Below are positions 35,659 to 44,339 of a stretch of DNA of 64,000 nucleotides, one piece after another. Each line of letters opens with the position of its first letter. Position 1 is the first letter of the stretch. The translations under genes and the position numbers were made by a program. This DNA comes from Candidatus Roseilinea sp. (GTDB lineage: Bacteria > Chloroflexota > Anaerolineae > J036 > Brachytrichaceae). The stretch is taken from contig AP024676.1 of assembly GCA_025998955.1 (NCBI GenBank), forward strand, positions 248,001 through 312,000. The letters run 5' to 3'. Below the pieces are notes generated by a model that saw only the letters and a list, made by a program, of their open reading frames with translations, had not been told where the DNA came from and ran no database searches.

Positions 35659-37758
35659 ATGACGGCGGTGCATCTTTCGGGGCAGTTGATCAACCGCGAA
35701 TTGAGCTGGCTGGAGTTCAACCGGCGTGTGTTGCAGGAGGCGCAAGACCCCACCCACCCATTGCTTGAGCGCGCCAAGTTCCTGGCCATCTTCGCAACCA
35801 ACCTGGACGAGTTTTTCATGATTCGCGTCGCCGGGCTGCGCGAGCAGGTGATGGCGGGGATTACTCGGCCAGGGCCGGAGGGAATTCCGCCGGCGCAGAC
35901 GTTGGCGCTGGTGAACGAGCGCGTGTGCGCGTTGCAAACCGAGCATCTACGCACTTGGTGCGATGTGATCCGGCCGGAGTTGGCGAATCATGGCATCTGC
36001 GTCCTGGATTGGAACGAGCTGACCGACGCGCAGCGCGCCACGGCGACGGCGTATTTTCACCGCACGGTGTTCCCCATCCTCACGCCGCTGGCCGTGGATC
36101 CGGCGCACCCGTTCCCTCACATCAGCAACCTCAGCCTCAGCCTAGCCGTCGTCATTCGAGGCTCGCGCGGCCGTTTGCACTTTGCGCGGGTCAAGGTGCC
36201 GCCTTCGCTGCCCCGCTTCTTCCCGCTGAACGATTGCGCCGAGGACGAGCGCTGTGAGCGCTGCTTCGCATGGCTGGATCAGATCATCGCGGCGAACGTG
36301 GGTGCGCTCTTCCCGGATATGGACATCGCCGGCACCTACGCCTTCCGCGTGACGCGCGACGCCGACATCGAGATTCAGGAAGACGAAGCCGACGATTTGC
36401 GTTCGACCGTCGAGCGCTCGATCAGAGATCGTCGCTTCGGCAGCGTGGTGCGTCTGGAAGTGGTGCACGATATGCCGGAGGAAGTGTGCGACATCCTCAC
36501 GGAGAACCTCAACCTGTCCAGCGACGAGGTGTTTCGGCTGGCCGGCCCATTGGATTTGAGCAGCTTGTGGGAACTGCATCGCTTGCCGCTGCCGGAGTTG
36601 AAAGACCCGCCGCTGTCCCCACGTATCCCTAACGATTGGAACAATTCCGAAGACATCTTCGCGCGGATTCGGCGCGGCGATGTGCTGTTGCATCACCCAT
36701 ACGACTCGTTCGCCCCCGTGGTGGAGTTCGTGCGCGCTGCTGCGCGCGATCCCCACGTGCTCGCCATCAAGCAGACGCTGTATCGCGTCGGCTCAAACTC
36801 GCCGATCGTCGAGGCGCTGATGGAAGCGGTCACGAACGGCAAGCAGGTCGCCGTGCTGGTGGAACTGAAGGCGCGCTTTGACGAAGAGAACAACATTCAG
36901 TGGACGCGCGCGCTGGAGGAAGTGGGCGTGCACGTGGTCTATGGCTTGCCCGGTTACAAAGTGCATGCCAAAGCCTGCATGGTCGTGCGGCGCGATTCCG
37001 ACGGCGAGATTCGCCGCTACGTCCACTTGAGCACCGGCAACTACAACGCCAGCACCGCGCGCGTCTATACCGATCTCGGCCTGTTCACTTGTGACCCAGA
37101 GATCGGTCAGGACGTGGCCGAACTGTTCAACAACCTGACCGGCTACTTCAAACAAAAGTCATATCGCCGGCTGCTGGTCGCGCCGGTGACGCTGCGCAGG
37201 CGGATGACCGAGCTGATCGAGCGCGAGATCGCGCATCACTTGCGGCACGGCGGCGGCCACCTGATCTTCAAAGTGAACCAACTCGTGGATCCGGAGATGA
37301 TTCACCTGCTGTATCGTGCGTCGCAAGCGGGCGTGAAGGTGGACCTGCTCGTGCGCGGCATGTGCTCGCTGCGGCCAGGCGTGCCGAATCTGAGCGAGAA
37401 CATTCGCGTGGTCAGCATCGTCGGCCGCTTCTTGGAGCACAGCCGGGTGTATTACTTCCGTAACAACGGTGACGAAGAGATCTACTCCGGCAGCGCCGAT
37501 CTGATGGAACGCAACCTCGACCGGCGCGTCGAAACGGTCTATCCCATCCTCGATCCCGCCATCAAGCGCCGGATCAAAGTCGAGATTCTCGACCTGGGCC
37601 TGCGCGACAACGTCAAGGCGCGGTTGATGCAGCCGGATGGCACGTATATCTTCGTCCGTCGGGGGCAGGGTGAACAAGAAATCAATAGCCAGCTCAAGCT
37701 GCTAGGCGCCGGTTGCGACTGCAGCGATCAACAGGCTGGCGCGTCTCCTGCAACTTGA
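35659..37758 (+). CDS. ppk: Polyphosphate kinase 1
   Basis: A 699-residue enzyme that makes inorganic polyphosphate from ATP. It has the PPK N domain (LINRELSWLEFNRRVLQEA), the middle domain (DPAHPFPHISNLSLSLAVVI) and two phospholipase-D-like C domains. Likely phospho-acceptor and catalytic histidines are in GYKVHAKACMVV, RYVHLSTGNYNASTARVYTD and LEHSRVYYFRN. ATG 35659 gives the usual N-terminus; TACAAT ends 8 nt upstream, hinting at a leaderless message. It is divergent from prmA. With PPK2 at 14.4 kb the cell holds both classes of polyphosphate kinase. Confidence 0.96.
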   Translation: MTAVHLSGQLINRELSWLEFNRRVLQEAQDPTHPLLERAKFLAIFATNLDEFFMIRVAGLREQVMAGITRPGPEGIPPAQTLALVNERVCALQTEHLRTWCDVIRPELANHGICVLDWNELTDAQRATATAYFHRTVFPILTPLAVDPAHPFPHISNLSLSLAVVIRGSRGRLHFARVKVPPSLPRFFPLNDCAEDERCERCFAWLDQIIAANVGALFPDMDIAGTYAFRVTRDADIEIQEDEADDLRSTVERSIRDRRFGSVVRLEVVHDMPEEVCDILTENLNLSSDEVFRLAGPLDLSSLWELHRLPLPELKDPPLSPRIPNDWNNSEDIFARIRRGDVLLHHPYDSFAPVVEFVRAAARDPHVLAIKQTLYRVGSNSPIVEALMEAVTNGKQVAVLVELKARFDEENNIQWTRALEEVGVHVVYGLPGYKVHAKACMVVRRDSDGEIRRYVHLSTGNYNASTARVYTDLGLFTCDPEIGQDVAELFNNLTGYFKQKSYRRLLVAPVTLRRRMTELIEREIAHHLRHGGGHLIFKVNQLVDPEMIHLLYRASQAGVKVDLLVRGMCSLRPGVPNLSENIRVVSIVGRFLEHSRVYYFRNNGDEEIYSGSADLMERNLDRRVETVYPILDPAIKRRIKVEILDLGLRDNVKARLMQPDGTYIFVRRGQGEQEINSQLKLLGAGCDCSDQQAGASPAT

Positions 37759-37787
37759 TCTGCGCGCCGGGCGCCGACCACAATAAA

Positions 37788-37872
37788 TAGGGCGGGTGGG
37801 ACTCGAACCCACACGCTGCTCGCGCAGCAGAAGATTTTAAGTCTTCGGCGTCTGCCATTTCGCCACCGCCCC
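37788..37872 (-). tRNA. tRNA-Leu (anticodon UAA)
   Basis: An 85-nt class II tRNA. The acceptor stem GGGGCGG pairs with CCGCCCT, followed by discriminator A. The anticodon stem GAAGA/TCTTC encloses the loop CTTAAAA, giving UAA. A long variable arm and the T-arm GTGGG-TTCGAGT-CCCAC are present. CCA is not encoded. It lies 29 bp after ppk, on the opposite strand. Confidence 0.95.
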
Positions 37873-37976
37873 GCTGATGAGCCTGAGGCTCGCCGTTTGC
37901 CACACGCAGTGACGACGAGAATTCTAGCATTTTGTGCTAAGATACGTCACCACTGGCGTTTGGTCAATGACCAAGG

Positions 37977-38064
37977 GGAAAGGTGGCCGAGTGGTTTAAG
38001 GCGGCGGTCTTGAAAACCGCTGTGGGGCTTCGCCTCACCGTGAGTTCGAATCTCACCCTTTCCG
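37977..38064 (+). tRNA. tRNA-Ser (anticodon UGA)
   Basis: An 88-nt class II tRNA with acceptor GGAAAGG/CCTTTCC, discriminator G, anticodon stem GCGGT/ACCGC and loop CTTGAAA (anticodon UGA). The variable arm is long and G/C-rich, as in serine tRNAs. CCA is not encoded. It diverges from the leucine tRNA. Confidence 0.95.
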
Positions 38065-38152
38065 TCGGCAGTCAGAGGCGCAAGCCGCCAAAGGGTCACA
38101 CGTCCATCATCGGAATAGCTGACCCTCGGATGGCTAGAGCGATCTGACCTCT

Positions 38153-38241
38153 GGGGAGGTGCCGGAGTGGACGAACGGAGCCGCCTGCTAAGCGGTTGTC
38201 CGGGTAAAACTGGACCCAGGGTTCGAATCCCTGTCTCCCCG
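38153..38241 (+). tRNA. tRNA-Ser (anticodon GCU)
   Basis: An 89-nt class II tRNA with acceptor GGGGAGG/TCTCCCC, discriminator G and anticodon loop CTGCTAA within a CCGC/GCGG stem (anticodon GCU). It follows tRNA-Ser(UGA) by 88 bp, probably on one transcript. Its last base is 1 nt from the stop codon of the convergent anmK-murQ gene. Confidence 0.95.
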
Positions 38242-38242
38242 C

Positions 38243-40348
38243 TCAAAGGGACCGCCCCTGTATCTTCTCGATCGCTCGGCGCACGTTGCCTCCCTCTTCT
38301 GCTAAGCGCAAGCGGGCGGCGTCGGGTGAAACCTGTGCTAGGTGCGCCACGATCGCCGTTTTGACCTCGCCATCGCAGCGGGCCAGCAGGTCTGTTGCCG
38401 CCTCCGGCGAGAGGCCGCAGGCTTGGGCCACAATGCGCCGGGCGCGCTCGCGCAGCTTGTGGTTGGTGGCTTGCAAGTCCACCATGAGGTTGCCGAAGGT
38501 TTTGCCGAGCTTGATCATCACGCCGGTGCTTATGGTGTTCAGCACCATCTTGGTGGCAGTGCCGGCTTTCATGCGGGTGGAGCCGCTGATGACCTCCGGC
38601 CCGACCACGGGGGCGATCACCATGTCGGCGGCGCGGTGCAGCGGCGTGTCGGGGTTACAGGTCAGCCCCAGCGTGAGCGCGCCGCGCGCCCTGGCCTCGG
38701 CCAGCGCACCCAACACATAGGGCGTGCGACCACTGGCGGCGATGCCCATGACGCAATCGCGCGGGCCGACGCCGACGGCGGCGATGTCGGCGCGTCCCTG
38801 TTCGGCGTCGTCCTCTGCGCCTTCAATCGAGGCAGTCAAGGCCGCCCGCCCGCCGGCAATCAGCCCCACCACCTGCGTCGGCGGCGCATTGTAGGTTGGG
38901 GGCATCTCGCTGGCATCCAGCACGCCCAGCCGGCCCGACGTGCCGGCCCCGACGTAGATCAACCGCCCGCCCTGTTGCATGCGCGCAGCGATGGCGTCAA
39001 TCGCTTGAGCCATCGCTAAGCGCTGCGTGGCGACGGCTTCGGCCACGCGCCGGTCCTCGGCGTTGATCGCGTCCACGATCTCCAGCGTGCTGCGCCGATC
39101 AATGTCGCGCGTGGCCGGATTCACTGCTTCGGTCACGGCGTCGGCCGGATGGGGCGGCTTGTCTAGGGCCGGCAGGCGGCCGGGCGTGATGCTGCCGAGC
39201 ACCACCGGATGCCGCGCACCGGTCGCGGCGGGCAGGTTGCCGGGTCGTCCATGCCAGGTTTCGTAGGCCAGCACGGCGAAGGCGATGGCCTCCTTGGCCT
39301 CGGCCGGCATGCCCAGTTCATCCGATAGGCGCACGCGGGCCGGCGCGAGCGCTTGTGACAAGAAGCGCACAAGCGTTGCGTTGCGCGCGCCGCCGCCGGA
39401 GACGATCACCTCGTCGGGGAGCTGCGGCAGGAAGTCGCGATGCGCCTGGGCGATCGAGGCGGCGGTGAACATCGTGAGCGTCGCGATGATGTCTTCTCCG
39501 CTTAGGCCGAGCGCTCTGCCGCGCGCCCACACCTGTGCGCCGAAGGGGGCGCCGAACATCTCGCGGCCGGTGGTCTTCGGCGGGCGCTGCGCCAGATAGG
39601 GATGCGCCATCAATTCGGCGAGCAGCCCCGCGTGCACGCGACCGCGCGCGGCGAGCGTCCCGTCGCGGTCGTAGCTTTGTGCGCCGTCGGTCAGCCGCTG
39701 CACGGCGTCGTCAATCAGCATGTTGCCGGGGCCGGTGTCGAAGGCGAACGCGCCATTTACCCTCCCGACTTCCAACTCACCTGCAGGAGGACTCGGGAGT
39801 CGGGATTGGGGCGGGAGATACGTGAAATTGGCGATGCCGCCGATGTTGAGCGCCGTGCGGGTGAGCGCGGCATCGCTGAACAGCAGCGCGTCCACGTAGG
39901 CCACGAGCGGGGCGCCCTGACCGCCGGCGGCCATGTCGCGCGCGCGAAAGTTGCTGACCGCCGGGATGCCGGTCGCTTCGGCGATGACGGCGGCTTCGCC
40001 CAGTTGCAACGTCGAAGCGCGTTCGCCGACGGGAATGTGCCAAAGCGTCTGACCGTGGCTGCCGATGAGCCGGACGTCGCTGGGTTGCAGGCCGGCAGCA
40101 TGAATGCAAGCCAGCGCTGCATCGGCGAACGCGCGGCCCAGGGCGAAGTTCAACGCACACAGCCGGTCCACCGTGCCGGTCTCCGGGCGGAAGCAGGCGA
40201 ACAGCTCATCGCGCAGCGCAGGTGGGTAGGGCGTCGAACTCAGTTGAACGATGCGCCAGCTCAACTGGGGCGGCGCGCCGCTCAGCTCGACCAGGGCGGC
40301 GTCAATCCCATCGGCCGACGTGCCGGACATCAAACCGAGGACGAGCAT
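38243..40348 (-). CDS. anmK-murQ: Fused anhydro-MurNAc kinase / MurNAc-6-P etherase
   Basis: A 701-residue bifunctional peptidoglycan-recycling enzyme. Residues 1 to about 385 are AnmK ([55 protein letters not shown]), which opens and phosphorylates 1,6-anhydro-MurNAc. Residues about 405-701 are MurQ ([60 protein letters not shown]), which cleaves the lactyl ether to give GlcNAc-6-P. One frame spans both with a Pro-rich linker, so this is a true fusion of consecutive pathway steps. A heptamer array adds about 17 residues inside the AnmK half. It diverges from an ABC importer and NamZ, which probably supply substrate. Confidence 0.94.
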   Translation of the reverse strand: MLVLGLMSGTSADGIDAALVELSGAPPQLSWRIVQLSSTPYPPALRDELFACFRPETGTVDRLCALNFALGRAFADAALACIHAAGLQPSDVRLIGSHGQTLWHIPVGERASTLQLGEAAVIAEATGIPAVSNFRARDMAAGGQGAPLVAYVDALLFSDAALTRTALNIGGIANFTYLPPQSRLPSPPAGELEVGRVNGAFAFDTGPGNMLIDDAVQRLTDGAQSYDRDGTLAARGRVHAGLLAELMAHPYLAQRPPKTTGREMFGAPFGAQVWARGRALGLSGEDIIATLTMFTAASIAQAHRDFLPQLPDEVIVSGGGARNATLVRFLSQALAPARVRLSDELGMPAEAKEAIAFAVLAYETWHGRPGNLPAATGARHPVVLGSITPGRLPALDKPPHPADAVTEAVNPATRDIDRRSTLEIVDAINAEDRRVAEAVATQRLAMAQAIDAIAARMQQGGRLIYVGAGTSGRLGVLDASEMPPTYNAPPTQVVGLIAGGRAALTASIEGAEDDAEQGRADIAAVGVGPRDCVMGIAASGRTPYVLGALAEARARGALTLGLTCNPDTPLHRAADMVIAPVVGPEVISGSTRMKAGTATKMVLNTISTGVMIKLGKTFGNLMVDLQATNHKLRERARRIVAQACGLSPEAATDLLARCDGEVKTAIVAHLAQVSPDAARLRLAEEGGNVRRAIEKIQGRSL
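39763..39813. repeat. Inverted heptamer array inside the AnmK half
   Basis: Left units TCCCGAC, TTCCAAC and right units TCGGGAG, TCGGGAT, TGGGGCG have a 7-bp period and oppose each other (TCCCGAC against GTCGGGA). It encodes a Ser/Pro-rich insert just before the conserved FDTGPGN motif of AnmK. The reading frame is kept. Confidence 0.65.
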
Positions 40349-40453
40349 GGGCGGGATTGTAGCCGGCAGCAGCCAGATGCCGGGCAGCGCGAGAGATGCT
40401 CCAACGCATAGCTAATCAACTTTGCTACCTTCTGGTCTCCCGATGCGAAGCAG

Positions 40454-40481
40454 TTGACTTCTGCCGTGCCTTTGCTAATCT
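40454..40481 (+). promoter_or_regulatory. Probable promoter of the peptide/muropeptide ABC operon
   Basis: TTGACT (40454-40459) and TAATCT (40476-40481) are 16 bp apart, placing the start near 40488, about 34 nt before the permease ATG at 40522. It lies in the 173-bp gap divergent from anmK-murQ. Confidence 0.5.
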
Positions 40482-40521
40482 ATTCGCCAATTGCGGGCTA
40501 AAAAGATACAGTCTTGCTTAT

Positions 40522-41439
40522 ATGGTTGCGTATGTCATCCGCCGATGTTTGGCGCTGGTCTTCGTCGTCTTTGTCATCTCGGTCATCACGTTTGTCATCA
40601 TGTATAGCGTGCCTGGCGGACCATTCGAGGAACGCCAGATGCCCCTGCAAGGCGCCCAGCGTGAGAACATTTTGCGCAAGTACGGTATGACCGGCTCGAT
40701 ATTTGAGCGCTATATCGCCTACGTCAGCAATGCACTCCGGGGCGACTTTGGCTATTCCTTCTTTAGCCCAACCGAGCGAGTGCAGGATTTGATCGCGCGG
40801 GTGTGGGGGCCTACGCTTATCTTGGGCGGCATTACGATTGCAATTAGCTTGCCGTTGGGTGTGTGGTTGGGCATTCTAGCGGCGAAGCATAAAGGCTCGC
40901 CCTTGGATCTCATCGTTAACACCTTCGCCACCTCGATGACGGTGATCCCCGGCTTTGTCATCGCTGTAGCACTGATCTTGACATTTTCGGCGCGCATTCG
41001 GCTGCTCCCTTCGGGAGGCTGGGGAGGCCCGGAGCACCTCGTGCTTCCTGTAATCGCCTATGCCCTTGGGCCGACCGCCACCCTGATTCGCTATGTTCGC
41101 GGGTTAACGCTCGATGAACTTGGGTTGGATTATGTGCGCACAGCGCGAGCCAAAGGTCTGGCCGAGCATTTGATCATTCCTCGGCATGTGTTCAAGAACT
41201 TGATGATTCCCCTGGTCACCGTATTCGGCCCGACCATTCCACTCATCTTGACCGGCTCGGTATTTATTGAGACCACCTTTCGCATCCCAGGCCTGGGACA
41301 GTATCTTGTCAGTAGCTCGGTCAACCGAGATTATCCAATGGTGATGGCTCTGACCCTAATTATGGCTGTGATTTGGGGCATCACGCTGCTCGTCACGGAC
41401 ATACTCTACGTTAAGCTAGATCCGCGCGTGGAGTTATAA
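40522..41439 (+). CDS. ABC importer permease, DppB/OppB type
   Basis: A 305-residue permease with six membrane segments. The N-terminus VAYVIRRCLALVFVVFVISV, the loop PGGPFEERQMPLQGAQRENI, and the coupling helix region YVRTARAKGLAEHLIIPRHV (EAA-type loop) are those of dipeptide/oligopeptide importers. ATG 40522 gives the usual start; the longer frame from 40396 overlaps the promoter. The base composition is a little lower in GC than its neighbours. It is the first gene of an operon with a second permease and the binding protein. No ATPase gene follows, so a shared ATPase encoded elsewhere must energise it. Confidence 0.93.
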   Translation: MVAYVIRRCLALVFVVFVISVITFVIMYSVPGGPFEERQMPLQGAQRENILRKYGMTGSIFERYIAYVSNALRGDFGYSFFSPTERVQDLIARVWGPTLILGGITIAISLPLGVWLGILAAKHKGSPLDLIVNTFATSMTVIPGFVIAVALILTFSARIRLLPSGGWGGPEHLVLPVIAYALGPTATLIRYVRGLTLDELGLDYVRTARAKGLAEHLIIPRHVFKNLMIPLVTVFGPTIPLILTGSVFIETTFRIPGLGQYLVSSSVNRDYPMVMALTLIMAVIWGITLLVTDILYVKLDPRVEL

Positions 41440-41441
41440 GC

Positions 41442-42350
41442 ATGGCATCTACGGCGTCCATTGGTGGTGCAATCGGTAAAACGGTTGGGTCACAAAGAGC
41501 AATATCGGGCGGCGCGTTCGGAGCGGCCTGGCGCCGGCTGAAGCGCAATAAGCCGGCGACTGTCAGCGCCGTCATCGTTATCCTGCTGATCCTGGTCGCG
41601 ATCTTTGCACCTGTGCTGGCTCCGTATGACTATGATCAGTCCATCATTCAGGACGCCGGCCAGTTTCCCAACTCCAAGCATCTGCTGGGCACCGACCTGC
41701 TGGGCCGCGATTTGCTGTCTCGGTTGATCTATGCGACGCGTGCATCATTGTCGGTCGCATTTGCTGTGCAGCTTACGGCACTGCTGGTTGGCGTGCCGTT
41801 TGGCTTTTTAGCCGGCTTGAAGCGAGGTGTAGTTGAGAACGTGCTCAACGCGATTGTGATGGTCTTCAATGCTCTGCCAGGCTTTCTATTTGCTTTGTTT
41901 TTGGTTACTGCGCTGGGGTCGGGCATTCCGCAGCTCATCTTCGCGCTGATGGTGACTACCTGGATCGGCTACGCGCGCATCATGCGCGCCGAAGTTTTGC
42001 GCTTGCGCAACCGCGACTTCGTCCTGGCCGCGCAGGCGCTGGGCGCGAGCATGTGGCAAATCGCCCTGCGTCACCTGTTGCCCAATTCGCTTACCGCGCT
42101 CATCATCGCCGTGGCACTGGGCATCCCCGGCACAATCTATGCTGAAGCCGGCTTAAGTTTCCTGGGTTTGGGCATCCGTGACCCGATCCCGAGTTGGGGC
42201 AAGATGATTAGCGACGGCATCCCCACGTTGCGCTTGTTTTGGCACTTGATCCTCTTCCCGCTGCTGGCGTTGTCCACCGCGACGTTGAGCTTCATGTTCC
42301 TGGCCGATGCCCTGCGGGATGCCTTAGATCCTAGCCGCGGCAAACGGTAG
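41442..42350 (+). CDS. ABC importer permease, DppC/OppC type
   Basis: A 302-residue partner permease starting 2 nt after the first. Visible features are the N-terminal cytoplasmic stretch AAWRRLKRNKPATVSAVIVI, LLGTDLLGRDLLSRLIYATR (the OppC-N hallmark), YARIMRAEVLRLRNRDFVLA and the EAA loop AAQALGASMWQIALRHLLPN. It pairs with the DppB-like subunit to form the membrane pore. Given the adjacent NamZ and AnmK-MurQ, muropeptides or MurNAc-peptides are plausible cargo, but ordinary oligopeptides cannot be excluded. Confidence 0.93.
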   Translation: MASTASIGGAIGKTVGSQRAISGGAFGAAWRRLKRNKPATVSAVIVILLILVAIFAPVLAPYDYDQSIIQDAGQFPNSKHLLGTDLLGRDLLSRLIYATRASLSVAFAVQLTALLVGVPFGFLAGLKRGVVENVLNAIVMVFNALPGFLFALFLVTALGSGIPQLIFALMVTTWIGYARIMRAEVLRLRNRDFVLAAQALGASMWQIALRHLLPNSLTALIIAVALGIPGTIYAEAGLSFLGLGIRDPIPSWGKMISDGIPTLRLFWHLILFPLLALSTATLSFMFLADALRDALDPSRGKR

Positions 42351-42416
42351 GTTTTTACCGCGTCGTAGTTCGACATTCGTCTACGGCCGAGCTTTGTAAG
42401 AGGAGGTTAGTCAATT

Positions 42417-44186
42417 ATGAGCAAACGAAAGATGACCCGAAGGACGTTTCTAGGACTGGCCGGCATGGGCGTGGCCACCGGCCTGGCAGCTTGCGCAGCC
42501 CCGACAGGCCGACCGTCGGTGCCGGCGGTGTCTGGAGGTCCTGCTACGCCGGCCGTGCCCACCCCAACCACAGCGCCACAAGCAAATGTGCTGGGCAAAG
42601 TGCTGCCGCCCGATGCCGCGCCGCTCGATAAACAGGTCATGGTCGTGTTCGGTGGCACACCATACACCCTTGACCGTTTCATCTCCATGTATCAATCCAG
42701 CGGCCTCACCTCTCCGTATAGCCTTGGCTTGGTGCGCTTCAACAAGAACTACGATCTGTTGCCTGCTGCCGCCGAAAGCTGGAGCCCGGCAGAGGACGGC
42801 AAGAAATGGATTTTTAAGCTCCGTCGAGGGATCAAGTGGTCCGACGGCAACGAGCTGACGGCGCATGACTATGTAGCCACCTTCCAACTTGGCGCTAGTC
42901 CGGAGCATGCCTGGGACTTTGCCTGGTATTACTTGAACCTCAAGAACTGGGGCGAAGCCACTGCCGGCAAAGTGCCGGTCAGCGAGATTGGCGTGAAAGC
43001 GCTGGACGACTACACCCTGGAATTTGAGGCCACCTCCCCGGCGCCGTATTTGCCGTCGCAGCTCATCTGGTCGGTGCCGTTAAGCAAGGCTGCCTTGGAG
43101 AAACACGGCAAGTTTTACAACAACGACGTCGCCACTTCGGTGACGTGCTCGCCGCTCAAACTGACGGAGTGGTCGAAGGACAAGCGTTTTGTGCTGGAGT
43201 TGAACGAGAAGTACACCGGCCCAGCGGAGATGATCCCGTGGTACACCAAGTTCGTCAGCGAAGTGCCGGCAGCCATTGACGCCGTCACCGCATTCCAATC
43301 CAGCGATGTGCTGTGGATGCGCACCGACGCGACTACCGGGCGCGTAGCCGAGGCCGACCCCTCTCTGGCTGATCAAGTGTATTGGATGTATGGCGACTTC
43401 CGCACCTACTTCGTCGGCTTTAACTTTGCCATGAAGCCGTTCGACGATATCCGTGTGCGCCAGGCGTTGAGCATGTGCTTTGATCGTGCGCCGATTGTGC
43501 AAGCGGTGGCCGGCCGAGGCGGCGTTCCTGCGTATACCTTCCTTGCTGCTGGTTTCCCTGGCTCGTGGGAGAACTCGCCCGAAGCCAAGACTATCCAGCC
43601 GTTCGATGTAGAGAAAGCCAAACAGCTTTTGGCCGAAGCCGGCTATCCCAACGGCCAGGGCTTTCCGAAGCTGGAGATTCCCGTCACCCCCATCGGTGGT
43701 CAAACCGCTTCGCTCATCGCCCAGGGGTTTGCTGCTGAAGTCAAGAATCAACTTGGCATTGAAGCCGAAGTGGTCAATCGTGACTGGCGCGTGTTCATCG
43801 AGGAAGTGCGTACCAACCGTGCCGCTGCGGTGTGGGTGGACTCATACGGCATGGATTATCTCGATCAATCCAACATGCTCGGCGTCTTCACCTCCAACCG
43901 TCTGACCAACTGGAACAACGAAACCTATGACGCTATGTTTAACGAGGCAGCCGCCTATGCTGGTCCCAAGGAGGAGCGCGACGCCAAGTTCTACGAGGCC
44001 GAGAAGATGGTCCTGTCGCAGTTCGTCATCTGCCCGCTGTATCACGAGCGCATTCCTTACCTCATCAAACCGCAGGTGACCGGCCCAGGCATGGAGCCGG
44101 ACAAGATCGGCGTGCGCGGATCACACTGGCCAGACGATTACGGACTCGGCGAATTTTGGTTCACCACCTACATCAAGAATATGTGA
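42417..44186 (+). CDS. Peptide-type ABC substrate-binding lipoprotein (SBP family 5)
   Basis: A 589-residue binding protein. A Tat-like signal (MTRRTFLGLAGMGV) runs into a lipobox LAAC near residue 25, then a Pro/Thr/Ala linker to about 60. The SBP_bac_5 core includes ESWSPAEDGKKWIFKLRRGI, KWSDGNELTAHDYVATF and VRQALSMCFDRAPIVQAVAG. Such proteins bind peptides, nickel, sugars or muropeptides (as MppA does). A good AGGAGG site lies 5' of the ATG. It is the third gene of the importer operon and is followed by a strong hairpin. A muropeptide ligand is inferred from neighbours only. Confidence 0.93.
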   Translation: MSKRKMTRRTFLGLAGMGVATGLAACAAPTGRPSVPAVSGGPATPAVPTPTTAPQANVLGKVLPPDAAPLDKQVMVVFGGTPYTLDRFISMYQSSGLTSPYSLGLVRFNKNYDLLPAAAESWSPAEDGKKWIFKLRRGIKWSDGNELTAHDYVATFQLGASPEHAWDFAWYYLNLKNWGEATAGKVPVSEIGVKALDDYTLEFEATSPAPYLPSQLIWSVPLSKAALEKHGKFYNNDVATSVTCSPLKLTEWSKDKRFVLELNEKYTGPAEMIPWYTKFVSEVPAAIDAVTAFQSSDVLWMRTDATTGRVAEADPSLADQVYWMYGDFRTYFVGFNFAMKPFDDIRVRQALSMCFDRAPIVQAVAGRGGVPAYTFLAAGFPGSWENSPEAKTIQPFDVEKAKQLLAEAGYPNGQGFPKLEIPVTPIGGQTASLIAQGFAAEVKNQLGIEAEVVNRDWRVFIEEVRTNRAAAVWVDSYGMDYLDQSNMLGVFTSNRLTNWNNETYDAMFNEAAAYAGPKEERDAKFYEAEKMVLSQFVICPLYHERIPYLIKPQVTGPGMEPDKIGVRGSHWPDDYGLGEFWFTTYIKNM

Positions 44187-44221
44187 TGCGCATGTTGCGC
44201 TTAGCCTATTCCTGATGAAGG

Positions 44222-44249
44222 CGCGGTCATGGGTAATCCCATGACCGCG
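44222..44249 (+). terminator. Hairpin after the binding-protein gene
   Basis: A perfect 12-bp stem (CGCGGTCATGGG / CCCATGACCGCG) closes on the loop TAAT 35 bp after the stop codon; a further GATGA/TCATC pairing can extend it. There is no clean T-run, so it may be a terminator or an RNA-stabilising structure that raises binding-protein over NamZ expression. Confidence 0.6.
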
Positions 44250-44339
44250 TCATCTTTATCCGTGCCTTGGCACGCTGCGTTCACAGGTCGTGTGCGCCAG
44301 ATGGACTCACGTCCTATGACCCAGGTATAAACGCGCGCT

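Noticed and set aside
35598-35954. N-terminal extension of prmA
   Set aside because: It overlaps the ppk coding region on the other strand, and the PrmA N-terminus is already complete from 35591.
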